Of a stretch of 64,000 nt of DNA, positions 17,405-25,898 are shown piece by piece (the stretch's first letter is position 1; each line of letters begins with the position of its first letter). Location of the stretch: assembly GCA_031286615.1 (NCBI GenBank), contig JAITUA010000003.1, positions 186,001-250,000 of the forward strand, in the 5' to 3' direction. This DNA comes from Chryseobacterium sp. GTDB lineage: Bacteria > Bacteroidota > Bacteroidia > Flavobacteriales > Weeksellaceae. The notes beneath the pieces are model-generated. The model saw only the letters and a program-made list of their open reading frames with translations, did no database searches and was not told the DNA's origin. A program made the position numbers and the translations under genes.

Positions 17405-18175
17405 ATGTACATGAAAAAAATGATGATCGGGCTTGCTTTGGCCTTATCCATTACTATTTGGGGGCAAAAAACTCCTGCAAAAGCAAACAATCTGACACCT
17501 TACAGCTATCAGACTTTTAATTGTGATAATAAGGGGTATTTTGATTCGGCTAAATATAAAAAAGAAGAAATAGACGGAGTCAATAAGCTTTTGTATCAGT
17601 TCAATGGAGTTGTATTTGATACCCGACCTGTTTTTAAACTTTCCCAGCTTGAAGAAATCCGTAAAAACAGAGAAGCTTATTTACAGGAACTGGAGAAGCA
17701 ATATGAAGAAAAGAAAAAGGAATTGTACAGCCTTAAAGTCATTGATCTCCCACGATGGAAAAAATTAATGGAAGAAACCATTGATTCTTTTGAAAATGAA
17801 TACCAGCTGAATAAAGAAGAGATCCTTGCTTATTCTGATCCTTCCACCCTTAGAAACAGTAAATATTACAATACCTGCAGAGAACAGATTGATGCAATAT
17901 CCTCTCCGGACAGAGAAAAGATGTTTATCGCCTGGAAAAACTACACTGAGCTTAAAAGCAAAAATAATGCTGATCCGAAAAGTGTAATGGCGAGATTTGA
18001 TATCAAAATGAATGATCCGCAGAAAGAAGATTATGCGCTTATAGATCTTATCGGTCTTGGTTTTCACAACTGTGCCAACAGTAGTTTCAGACAGAAACGT
18101 GAAGATGAGGTAACTTCTTACAAAGATTTTGACAAGATCTTTACAAAGCTGAAGAGAACTTGTGATGAACCGTAG
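17405..18175 (+). CDS. Hypothetical secreted protein
   Basis: 256 aa. A signal peptide is present (MKKMMIGLALALSITIWGQ; the second Met, codon at 17411, is as good a start). The mature part is polar, with a long charged helix around residues 80-115 (YLQELEKQYEEKKKELYSL) and conserved-looking Cys in FNCDNKGYF, NTCREQ, HNCANS and KRTCDEP, which could form two disulphides in the periplasm. No family is recognised. The gene stands alone, with its own promoter block and terminator. Confidence 0.75.
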   Translation: MYMKKMMIGLALALSITIWGQKTPAKANNLTPYSYQTFNCDNKGYFDSAKYKKEEIDGVNKLLYQFNGVVFDTRPVFKLSQLEEIRKNREAYLQELEKQYEEKKKELYSLKVIDLPRWKKLMEETIDSFENEYQLNKEEILAYSDPSTLRNSKYYNTCREQIDAISSPDREKMFIAWKNYTELKSKNNADPKSVMARFDIKMNDPQKEDYALIDLIGLGFHNCANSSFRQKREDEVTSYKDFDKIFTKLKRTCDEP

Positions 18176-18221
18176 CTGAATTAAAAGATTGAAGCATTTA
18201 AATATTTAAAAAATATAATAG

Positions 18222-18248
18222 CAGTACTCAGATTGGGTACTGTTTTTT
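18222..18248 (+). terminator. Terminator of the secreted unknown
   Basis: CAGTACTC / GGGTACTG is an 8-bp stem (one G-T pair) with a 5-nt loop, followed by TTTTTT. Confidence 0.7.
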
Positions 18249-18443
18249 ATTTGCAGATATTGAAAAGATTCAATACTGTGCTTGATTTTAAGAACGGGTT
18301 TATTTACTTTAAACTTAATAAAAACCTGTACTCGGAATTTAATTAGCTGTAAAAGTTAACTATACGCATTCACCTGCTCTTAATTATCATAATCCAACTC
18401 TTTAAAAATTTCCAAATAAATTAATAATGAATAAGTTATGGTT

Positions 18444-18471
18444 TTTTGAATTTAATTGCTTAATTTTGCAC
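18444..18471 (+). promoter_or_regulatory. Promoter block shared with the one at 17342
   Basis: TTTTGAATTTAA, 4 nt, then TTAATTTTGCAC, with the -7 box TAATTTTG at 18461-18468, 25 nt before the ATG. Confidence 0.6.
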
Positions 18472-18493
18472 CCCGAAAATAAGGGTTAGAGAT

Positions 18494-18940
18494 ATGAAAA
18501 AAATTGGTGAACACAGAACACTTCTTGGAGTAGATAAAAATGTTACTTTAAAAGAATTAAAGACCATTTACAGAAATGTGATGAAAGATACACATCCTGA
18601 TAAATTCATTAATAATGAAGCCGGAAAAATAGAAGCTGAAGAAAAGAGCAAGTCTGTGATTGAGGCGTATCACTTTTTGGTAAGCATTAATTCTGAAACA
18701 CAGGATAAATACAAGGAAGAATATACAGAAACCATTACGAAATCTAACATTCAGGATTTTTATCTTGAGAAATCGATTTTAACGGTTCAGCACCTGAACG
18801 GAAATATGTATGAGTATATGGGAGTTCCAAGAAATACTTATATCAAAATGGTTAATGCTGATTCACCAAGCCGTTTTGCAAGAAGACACATCTATGGAAA
18901 CTTTATCTACAGAAAGTCGGGAGAGGCTATGGCAGATTAA
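18494..18940 (+). CDS. J-domain/KTSC-domain fusion protein
   Basis: 148 aa. The N-terminal J domain (about 8-70) has the invariant HPD tripeptide in KDTHPDKFINN, which stimulates Hsp70 (DnaK) ATPase. The C-terminal KTSC domain (about 90-145) matches the pattern SILTVQHLNGNMYEYMGVP ... DSPSRFARRHIYGNFIYRK. KTSC occurs with lysyl-tRNA synthetase-like and other proteins and has no settled role. The fusion suggests that DnaK is brought to whatever the KTSC part binds. It is cytosolic, with its own promoter and terminator. Confidence 0.88.
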   Translation: MKKIGEHRTLLGVDKNVTLKELKTIYRNVMKDTHPDKFINNEAGKIEAEEKSKSVIEAYHFLVSINSETQDKYKEEYTETITKSNIQDFYLEKSILTVQHLNGNMYEYMGVPRNTYIKMVNADSPSRFARRHIYGNFIYRKSGEAMAD

Positions 18941-18962
18941 TTTTTTTCCATTACAATATTTG

Positions 18963-18995
18963 AAGACTTTCAGTTTATTCTGGAAGTCTTTTTTT
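18963..18995 (+). terminator. Terminator of the J-domain gene
   Basis: AAGACTT...CAG / CTG...AAGTCTT stem with a single mismatch, then TTTTTTT. Confidence 0.7.
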
Positions 18996-19106
18996 GTTTT
19001 CAATATTATGTTTCGGTTAAAGCTGATAATGAACTTTATTCCTTCGTCTACGCTTAGGATTATAGCCCACTCCTATTGAATGAATCAAAAGTTAACAGTT
19101 TACGTT

Positions 19107-19188
19107 TGTCATTCTGACGAAGGAAGAATCTCAGTTGTAATCAAACCCATGAGATTCTTCACTACATTTCATTTCGTTCAGAATGACA
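19107..19188. repeat. Nested palindromic intergenic repeat (REP/MITE-like)
   Basis: Outer arms TGTCATTCTGA / TCAGAATGACA (19107-19117, 19178-19188) and inner arms GAAGAATCTCA / TGAGATTCTTC (19123-19133, 19150-19160) are both perfect over 11 bp. The right arm carries 12 extra bases (ATGAAATGTAGT) not in the left arm. Words of the type GTCATTCTGA...GAAGAATCT recur between genes in many bacteria, including flavobacteria. Confidence 0.7.
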
Positions 19189-19361
19189 TAAGCCCATAAT
19201 TCAACTTAAAAACAACTTCTTTTCTTTTCATAAACATCATCCGGCTTTTATTGCTATATAATTACTCATCAATAGAAATGGGCTATAATCCTGAGCAGCC
19301 CATTTACCCCAATAAGTATCTTTCAACGGCTTTAGCCAAAACCTATCAAAACATAATCAAC

Positions 19362-19394
19362 AAAAAAGCCGCATCAAAAATTGACACGGCTTTT
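19362..19394 (-). terminator. Terminator of the efflux operon
   Basis: AAAAGCCG / CGGCTTTT with an inner TCAA/TTGA. On the minus strand it ends in TTTTTT. Confidence 0.75.
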
Positions 19395-19416
19395 AGGTTA
19401 ATTAAAGGTTTAATAT

Positions 19417-22400
19417 TTATTTATCTAAATGTTTCGGAGTAAACCCGTCCTCATTCAGTTCTCTGTGTACGTATTCTGCTTTCATTTCAGCTTCATAGTC
19501 TACTTTGGTATCTTTACCCATTCTTCTTAAAACGGAGTCAAATAAAGAGTATACTACCGGTACAATGATCAATGTAAGGAATAGAGACGATGTCAAACCA
19601 CCGATTACTACCCATGCAAGACCTTTGTTCATCTCAGCTCCGGCACCTGTTGCCAATGCGATCGGTAACATACCGAAGATCATCGCAATGGTAGTCATCA
19701 GGATCGGACGAAGACGTGCGTGGTTAGCTTGTACCAAGGCGTCATGAGTATTCGCTCCTGCTGCCTTTCTTGCATTGGTAAAGTCAACGATAAGGATCGC
19801 ATTCTTCGCTACCAAACCAATCAACATGATCATCCCTAACATCGTGAAGATGTTCAATGAGTTGGCAGTCAAGGCAAGGATTACCATTACTCCAATCATC
19901 GCTAACGGGATTGAGAACAATACCACGAAAGGATATACAAAACTGTCATATAGCGAAACCATTACCAGATATACCAATACGATAGCAGCTAATAAAGCGA
20001 TACCCAACGTACCGAAACCTTCCTGCTGGTTCTCCATATCTCCACTCCAGATATAATCTACTCCAATAGGTTTTTTGTTGCTGTTCATGAACTGGTTTGC
20101 CCATTCATTAGCTACATCCCCTACCGGTCTACCTACTGCTTTCGCTCTTACTTTTACCGAAGGAGATTTATCTCTACGCTCAAGTAAGCTTGGTCCTGAA
20201 CCCATTTTCACATCAGCAAACTGGCTCAAACGAATCTGCTGCCCCTGAGGGTTTGTAAACATAAGGTTTTTAACATCATCAATGGATTGTCTGTTGACAT
20301 CTCCAAAACGGATATTAATATCATATTCATATTCTCCGGCTCTGAATTTCCCATCTGTATTTCCGTTAAATGCAGTCTGCATCGTCTGTCCTACACTTGA
20401 AAGATTTAACCCTAGAGAAGACATTTTATCTCTGTCAATACTTACCTGAACTTCCGGGCTACCGGTATCTGTAGATAATTCAGCATCTACAGCTCCCGGA
20501 ACTTTTTTCAATAGTTCTAAGATTCTTGTTGCTTCTTTTACAGCCGTTTCGTTATCCGGTCCTGTTACAACCATTTCAATCGGAGCATTTTCAGCACCCA
20601 TGATACCAATTGGAGCAGTTTTAAATTCAACTCCAGTGAATTTCTCCTCTAACTGTCTTTTTATTTTCGCAGCTTTGATGTTGGTACTTTCTGAACGTTC
20701 AGACTTATCTGTTAAGTTTACCTGAACCTCAGACTGATACGTTGTTGCCTGAGCCCCACCAAAACCTGTAGACTGCTGTCCAACGGTTGTAATAAGGTCT
20801 ACAACATCTTTATCATTTCTTAAAAACTTCTCAACCTCTAATGTTAATTGGTTTGTTTTTTCAACGGTTGCATCTTTTGACAGCTCCATTTGTACTAAGA
20901 ACTGACCACGGTCAATCGGCGGGAAGAATTCACCTCCAATGAAACCGAATGCTACCAGCATGAATGAACTGATTAAGACAATGAATGTGATTACTACTGT
21001 TGAAATTCTTCTTAATGTCGTTTTCAGACACCATTCAAGGATTCCGGTGATCCAGTGTGTAAACTTGTCAATTAATCCTTCAAACCAAAGAATGAATTTC
21101 TCAAACCAGTTTTTACCTGTCAAATGTTCCAGCTTACCGAATCTTGATGATAACCAAGGGATGATGGTAAATGAAGCCAGCAATGACAATAAGGTTGCAA
21201 TAACTACCGTGACGCAGAACTGAGCAAGGATGTTGGCTACAAGACCTGAACTCATTGCGATTGGTAAGAATACCACGACAATTACCAATGTAATCGCTGC
21301 AACGGTAAATCCTATCTCTGAAGCTCCGTCATAAGCTGCTCTGATCTTGCTTTTACCCATCTCCATGTGACGGTAAATGTTTTCAAGTACTACGATCGCG
21401 TCATCCACCAGGATACCTACCACAAGCGATAGTCCCAGTAAGCTCATAAGGTTCAAGGTATATCCCATCAAGTTCATTCCGATGAACGCTGCCACCAATG
21501 AAGCCGGGATAGAAACCATTACGATAAATGCGTTTCTGATACTGTGAAGGAATAATAACATCACAATTGCCACAAGAATAATCGCTAAGAATAAGTCGAA
21601 AATAACGTGGTTTGCTGATTCAAGGGTAAATTCTGTAGTATCGTTTACGATTTTTACTTTTATTCCCTGAACTTTGTATGCTTCTTCTACTGTTTTAATA
21701 GTTTTCTGAACACTTTCAGATACCGCTACCGCATTTGCATCAGATTGTTTTTTAACCTGCATCAAAATGGTCGGGAACTGATTGAATCTCGCTACTTTTT
21801 CAACATCTTTCTGAGAGTCAAAAACTGTTGCGATATCAGACAAACGTACCTGAGCTCCATTTTTATTGGAAACTACAAGATTGTTCATTTCTTCAGTAGA
21901 TTTATATTTTCCTGATAATCTGATTGTAGATTTTGTAGTTCTCGTTTTCAAACTTCCTGTTGGGAAGTCTAGGTTTGATGAAAGAATGGCCTGTTGTACG
22001 TCTCCAATTGAAAGGCCGTACCCCTGCAGTTTTTTCTCATCAAGATTTACCTGAATTTCTCTTTCCTGTCCACCCACAAGATCTACTTGTGCTACTCCAT
22101 TTACACGGGAGAAAATAGGTTCAATCTTTTTATCTAATAAGTCATAAAGATCTTTACTGTTCAGTTTATCAGATGAAATACTCATCGTGATAATCGGTAA
22201 GTCATCTAGGGAGAACTTATTCAGTGAGGGCGCTTTTACGTCTTCCGGAAGGTCTGCAAGAATGGCATTTACCTTTCTCTGGGCGTCATTCAAAGCATAG
22301 TCTACATCGGCTCCATCGTTCAGCTGAACCATGATAACGGATAGACTTTCATATGAAGAAGATTCTACTTTTTTAACGTTTTCCAGGGAACCTACGGCAT

Positions 22401-22605
22401 CTTCAATCTTTCGGGTCACGGATGTTTCCACCTCTGCAGGGGAAGCTCCCGGATACACCGTAGATATTGTTACCATGTTGGTTTCAAACTTCGGAATCAA
22501 TTCGTATCCCATGAGTGTATAACTCAGGATACCTCCCAACGTCAGAATTGTAAATAATACAATTACCAGCGAGGGTCTTTTAATCGATATTTCTGCTAAC
22601 TTCAT
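19417..22605 (-). CDS. RND efflux transporter, inner-membrane pump (AcrB family)
   Basis: 1062 aa, the usual length of HAE1-type RND pumps. Twelve transmembrane helices are expected: TM1 at the N-terminus (LVIVLFTILTLGGILSYTLM), then a large periplasmic loop. TM4 carries the proton-relay pair in GLSLVVGILVDDAIVVLENI, and the partner Lys is in MLIGLVAKNAILIVDF. It exports drugs or other hydrophobic compounds with the adaptor and outer-membrane channel encoded upstream. It is the last gene of a four-gene operon, 7 bp after the adaptor gene. Confidence 0.96.
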   Translation of the reverse strand: MKLAEISIKRPSLVIVLFTILTLGGILSYTLMGYELIPKFETNMVTISTVYPGASPAEVETSVTRKIEDAVGSLENVKKVESSSYESLSVIMVQLNDGADVDYALNDAQRKVNAILADLPEDVKAPSLNKFSLDDLPIITMSISSDKLNSKDLYDLLDKKIEPIFSRVNGVAQVDLVGGQEREIQVNLDEKKLQGYGLSIGDVQQAILSSNLDFPTGSLKTRTTKSTIRLSGKYKSTEEMNNLVVSNKNGAQVRLSDIATVFDSQKDVEKVARFNQFPTILMQVKKQSDANAVAVSESVQKTIKTVEEAYKVQGIKVKIVNDTTEFTLESANHVIFDLFLAIILVAIVMLLFLHSIRNAFIVMVSIPASLVAAFIGMNLMGYTLNLMSLLGLSLVVGILVDDAIVVLENIYRHMEMGKSKIRAAYDGASEIGFTVAAITLVIVVVFLPIAMSSGLVANILAQFCVTVVIATLLSLLASFTIIPWLSSRFGKLEHLTGKNWFEKFILWFEGLIDKFTHWITGILEWCLKTTLRRISTVVITFIVLISSFMLVAFGFIGGEFFPPIDRGQFLVQMELSKDATVEKTNQLTLEVEKFLRNDKDVVDLITTVGQQSTGFGGAQATTYQSEVQVNLTDKSERSESTNIKAAKIKRQLEEKFTGVEFKTAPIGIMGAENAPIEMVVTGPDNETAVKEATRILELLKKVPGAVDAELSTDTGSPEVQVSIDRDKMSSLGLNLSSVGQTMQTAFNGNTDGKFRAGEYEYDINIRFGDVNRQSIDDVKNLMFTNPQGQQIRLSQFADVKMGSGPSLLERRDKSPSVKVRAKAVGRPVGDVANEWANQFMNSNKKPIGVDYIWSGDMENQQEGFGTLGIALLAAIVLVYLVMVSLYDSFVYPFVVLFSIPLAMIGVMVILALTANSLNIFTMLGMIMLIGLVAKNAILIVDFTNARKAAGANTHDALVQANHARLRPILMTTIAMIFGMLPIALATGAGAEMNKGLAWVVIGGLTSSLFLTLIIVPVVYSLFDSVLRRMGKDTKVDYEAEMKAEYVHRELNEDGFTPKHLDK

Positions 22606-22612
22606 ACACCTT

Positions 22613-23674
22613 TTACTTTATAATGTTCACTTTAGACCCATTATCCAGGTTGATCTGTCCGCTGGTTACTACCTGCTCACCTCCATTCAATCCGCTTAAT
22701 ACCTGAACTTTATCTCCGTAAACTTTTCCGATAGTTACTTTGATCAGCTTGGCAACTCCATTCTGAACAACGAATAATTGTCCTGAGCTTACCCCGTTTA
22801 CAAATGCTTCTGCAGGAACTGTAAGCATATTCTGCGTTTCTGCTCCGTTATTTGTACTGAATTTAGCGGTTGCATACATACCTGCTTTCAGGTTTCCTCT
22901 GTTCTGAACTTCAATTTCAACAGGGAAATTCAAAGAAGCATCACTTTTAGGAGCAATAAAAGTAATTCTACCTACGAAAGAGTCTTCAGGTAAAACGTTT
23001 ACTTTAATTGGAACTTCCTGACCTAACTGGATTTTTCCAATCTGGCTTTCATCTACTAATACAGAAAGTTTCAGGCTGTTGATGTTAACAATCTCAAACA
23101 TGGAAGTTCCTACAGAAACTACTGTTCCCGGCTCTACCATTTTTTTGTTTATGGTACCGCTGATCCCTGCACGGATACTTGTATCATTTACTCGTACCCC
23201 CTGTGCTCTTACAGCAACCTGTGCGTTTTTCAGTTGTAATCTTGAATTATCCAGTTGTTGTTTTGTAACACCTCCTGTTTTATATGCATTTTCATAACGT
23301 TGGTTATCAATCACTGCATTTTGTAAATTGTTTTGAGCCTGAGAAATATCAACTTCGATAGCATCTCTTTTTATCGTTGCCAAGACCTGGCCAGCACTTA
23401 CTCTTGAGCCTTCTTTAACCAAAACATTCACAATACGTCCTGAGATCTCAGAAGACTGGTTCATTTCCTGCTTAGGAATGAATGTTCCGTTGGCTGAGTA
23501 GTCTGTATCAATATTTTCTCTTGCAACGGTTACAATATTAACATTGATTTTGTCCACCTGCTTGGCAACCTCTTTTACTTCCTTAGTCTGCTTTTCTTTG
23601 TTACCAGCAATCTTGTAAGCGGCTAAACCTACAAGTACAGCTGCTACGATGATATATATTAAAGTTTTTTTCAT
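22613..23674 (-). CDS. RND efflux periplasmic adaptor (AcrA/HlyD family)
   Basis: 353 aa. An N-terminal membrane anchor (TLIYIIVAAVLVGLAAYKIA) is followed by the split lipoyl domain (SSEISGRIVNVLVKEGSRVSAGQVLATI and AGISGTINKKMVEPGTVVSVG). A short helical hairpin lies between (about 110-150), then beta-barrel and membrane-proximal domains. It bridges the RND pump and the TolC-like channel. The hairpin is short, as usual in Bacteroidota. It lies 9 bp after the channel gene. Confidence 0.94.
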   Translation of the reverse strand: MKKTLIYIIVAAVLVGLAAYKIAGNKEKQTKEVKEVAKQVDKINVNIVTVARENIDTDYSANGTFIPKQEMNQSSEISGRIVNVLVKEGSRVSAGQVLATIKRDAIEVDISQAQNNLQNAVIDNQRYENAYKTGGVTKQQLDNSRLQLKNAQVAVRAQGVRVNDTSIRAGISGTINKKMVEPGTVVSVGTSMFEIVNINSLKLSVLVDESQIGKIQLGQEVPIKVNVLPEDSFVGRITFIAPKSDASLNFPVEIEVQNRGNLKAGMYATAKFSTNNGAETQNMLTVPAEAFVNGVSSGQLFVVQNGVAKLIKVTIGKVYGDKVQVLSGLNGGEQVVTSGQINLDNGSKVNIIK

Positions 23675-23683
23675 TTTAGTTTA

Positions 23684-25036
23684 TTATAAGTTTTGTAGTG
23701 TGTTTAGTTCACCCTTAGCTTTTATCAGCTTGATCTCTGCCTGTTTGTAATCCAGCAATGCATTAGAATAGTTCTGTTTTGCCTGTGTCAAAGCATTTTC
23801 AGAATCCAGCACCTCTGTAAGGGTTGCCAGACCATACTGATAATTTGACTGTGTATTTTTCTGAACTCTTTCTGCCAATCCTACATTATCTTTCATGCTT
23901 TCGATATTAATCAATGCATTTTCCATATTGGTGACTGCATTTTTATAATCCAGACTTAAGCTAAGCTGAGTGTTTTCAATATCTACATCAAGGTCCTGAA
24001 TATCTATTTCTGCCTGATTGATCTTCGCTTTTGTAGCTCCTCCGGTGAAAATCGGAATATTTACATTCAAACCAATTGCTGAATAATCGCTCCAAAGAAC
24101 TCCCTTACTAAGTCCATTCGTTAACGGGAATTTTGCTCCGTTTGCTCCCCATCCGTAGTTTGCCGTAAGATTTACTGATGGATAAAGGTAAGCTTCCGTC
24201 GCTTTTTTATTGAAAACCAGAAGTTCTCTGTTTTTATTTAAAACTTTGATCTCTGTACGATTATTAAGATTTACATTGCTCGCAATCAGCTCAGGCTTTG
24301 GTTCAATCTCTTTTTCTTCAAGCTCGATGTCAGTAGAAATCGGGATTCCCATATAAAACTTCAGAGCATTTTTTGAAAGTTCAACAGAGTTGATTAAAGT
24401 CTGCTTATTGGAACCAATATTCGTAAGCTGAACATTTGTTCTATCTAAATCGATTGATTTTGCCAAACCGTTATCAACCAAGCTTTTAATAACATTTCTT
24501 ACTTTTTCAGTATTGGCATAGCTGGCAGTTACCGTTTTAAGGTTTTCTTCCTGTACGAACACCTGATAATAAGCTGTTGCTACATTTTCAATAATCTGTT
24601 CATTGGTTAACTGAGCATTCAGTACATAAAATTCTCTTGTTGATTTTGCAGCTTTAAGTCCTGTAAATACTCTTTGATCAAAAATCGCCTGCTGAAGTTG
24701 TACAGAAGCTGTTGAACCCCAAGGCTGCCCAAACTGAGCTCTGATTTTCTCTCCTCCAAATTCCAGCAAAGATTCCTGGATAATTGGGTTGTACGTTAAA
24801 CCCGCAGTTGCACTGACCTGTGGAAGGGCACCAGCTCTGGCTTCATCAATCTTATATTCGGCTTTTTTTATCTGTAAAGCAGCTTTTTTAGCTTCTGCCT
24901 TATTCTGAAGTGCCTGTTTGATTGCTTCCTGCAGGGAAACCTGCTGCTGGGCAGACATCAATGTAGAGCCGAAAATCATAAATGCTGAAGCTATCCCAAT
25001 TTTTAGCTTTGTAGCAGTTATACGTTTTCTATTCAT
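23684..25036 (-). CDS. TolC-family outer-membrane channel
   Basis: 450 aa with a signal peptide (MIFGSTLMSAQQ region). Two copies of the long helical-hairpin repeat typical of OEP proteins are seen; the second contains NTQSNYQYGLATLTEVLDSENALTQAKQNY, the usual signature. It forms the exit duct for the RND pump. It follows the TetR gene by 90 bp with no TAnnTTTG in between, so the channel, adaptor and pump are probably read from the TetR promoter. Confidence 0.94.
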   Translation of the reverse strand: MNRKRITATKLKIGIASAFMIFGSTLMSAQQQVSLQEAIKQALQNKAEAKKAALQIKKAEYKIDEARAGALPQVSATAGLTYNPIIQESLLEFGGEKIRAQFGQPWGSTASVQLQQAIFDQRVFTGLKAAKSTREFYVLNAQLTNEQIIENVATAYYQVFVQEENLKTVTASYANTEKVRNVIKSLVDNGLAKSIDLDRTNVQLTNIGSNKQTLINSVELSKNALKFYMGIPISTDIELEEKEIEPKPELIASNVNLNNRTEIKVLNKNRELLVFNKKATEAYLYPSVNLTANYGWGANGAKFPLTNGLSKGVLWSDYSAIGLNVNIPIFTGGATKAKINQAEIDIQDLDVDIENTQLSLSLDYKNAVTNMENALINIESMKDNVGLAERVQKNTQSNYQYGLATLTEVLDSENALTQAKQNYSNALLDYKQAEIKLIKAKGELNTLQNL

Positions 25037-25126
25037 AATTTTATACTTCGTTTATTTTTTATTTAATCTTCAGTCATTATTTATTTCTAAATGACGAATC
25101 ATTTTCAGAAATACTTTAGTTTTTTT

Positions 25127-25720
25127 TTAGTTTTTGAACAACATATTGATAATAATCTCTTTTCGTTCAGAAATAATTTTATCATATTCTTCATCATCAA
25201 TTAATAAATTTTCCATAAATAATGGTCTTATGGCACTTGGAAATACTAATAACGAAACCATGTTCAGAATAAACTGAACCGGTGCCATTTTTTCTATATT
25301 ACCCAATTCCATTTCTTTTTCAATATCGCTATACATTTCGTTCAGGATATCTTCCTCAATTTCTCTGTGATGGCAGGTTCCTTTATTGATCTGTGAGACG
25401 ATATACGTTTCCAGATACGGGTACTGAAGACTGGTAGAAAGGCTACTTTCTATGAATTGGCTGATCTTCTCTTTAAAAGGAAGAGCTGAATTCTGAATAA
25501 TCTTCGATTTTTCCTGTTCTACTCTTTGAGCCTCATCAAAGATGATCTGGATAAGTTTATCCCTTGAACGGAAATAGTAATTAATAAGGGTCCTGTTCAC
25601 TCCTGCTTCATCTGCAATCTCCTGCGTAGTAGCATCAAATTTTCCTTTCACAAAGAACAAATTCTTCGCTGTCTCCTTGATCAATTCCTGTGTTTGGTCT
25701 TTTTTTGCTTGATTTGACAT
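25127..25720 (-). CDS. TetR/AcrR-family repressor
   Basis: 197 aa. The N-terminal HTH (about 25-65) reads TTQEIADEAGVNRTLINYYFRSRDKL, a standard TetR DNA-binding domain; the rest is the helical ligand-binding and dimer domain. It is the first gene of the efflux operon, and two near-identical palindromes flank its promoter, so it most likely represses itself together with the pump until a substrate binds. The start ATG is at 25718-25720, and a possible operator begins 2 bp before it. Confidence 0.94.
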   Translation of the reverse strand: MSNQAKKDQTQELIKETAKNLFFVKGKFDATTQEIADEAGVNRTLINYYFRSRDKLIQIIFDEAQRVEQEKSKIIQNSALPFKEKISQFIESSLSTSLQYPYLETYIVSQINKGTCHHREIEEDILNEMYSDIEKEMELGNIEKMAPVQFILNMVSLLVFPSAIRPLFMENLLIDDEEYDKIISERKEIIINMLFKN

Positions 25721-25721
25721 T

Positions 25722-25734
25722 TTTGTTAAACAAA
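25722..25734. promoter_or_regulatory. Candidate TetR operator O1
   Basis: TTTGTTAAACAAA, a palindrome with one central base, adjoining the TetR start codon. A second copy lies at 25772, 50 bp away. Confidence 0.6.
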
Positions 25735-25740
25735 TTTGTG

Positions 25741-25771
25741 CAAATTTATACTAAAATTTATTTTTGACAAA
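25741..25771 (-). promoter_or_regulatory. Promoter of the TetR-efflux operon
   Basis: On the minus strand TTTG (25768-25771), 19 nt, then TAAATTTG (25741-25748): a full Bacteroidetes promoter. It lies between the two TTTGTTAAACAAA-type palindromes. Confidence 0.7.
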
Positions 25772-25784
25772 ATTGTTAAACAAA
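25772..25784. promoter_or_regulatory. Candidate TetR operator O2
   Basis: ATTGTTAAACAAA differs from O1 in one base and abuts the -33 element of the operon promoter. Confidence 0.55.
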
Positions 25785-25871
25785 AAAATTAAACATAATT
25801 GTTATGACATCCATCATGTTTCTGTCTTCAACTTTGTGATTACTTACTATTTAATGAGAAAAGTAATTTTA

Positions 25872-25879
25872 TATCTTTG
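25872..25879 (+). promoter_or_regulatory. -7 box (TATCTTTG) of the large T9SS protein gene
   Basis: Exact TAnnTTTG, 20 nt before the ATG at 25899. This also argues against the longer frame starting at 25764, which would include the promoter. Confidence 0.5.
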
Positions 25880-25898
25880 CCGCAAAATTAATAACCTG

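Larger units (their letters stand above)
18176..18493. other. 318-bp intergenic region
   Basis: It contains the terminator of the secreted unknown (18222-18248) and the second copy of the shared promoter block (18444-18471). Between these, about 195 bp hold no recognisable element. Confidence 0.5.
18941..19416. other. 476-bp intergenic region with repeats
   Basis: It holds the terminator of the J-domain gene, a nested palindromic repeat (19107-19188), a second 9-bp inverted repeat AAATGGGCT/AGCCCATTT (19276-19305) without a T run, and the terminator of the efflux operon (19362-19394). A 63-codon frame at 19251 shows no protein-like features. Confidence 0.6.

Noticed and set aside
19276-19305. 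AAATGGGCT/AGCCCATTT hairpin as a terminator
   Set aside because: No T run follows on either strand and no gene ends next to it; kept only as part of the gap description.
19251-19442. 63-codon plus-strand frame
   Set aside because: It covers an inverted repeat and the efflux operon terminator; composition is not protein-like.
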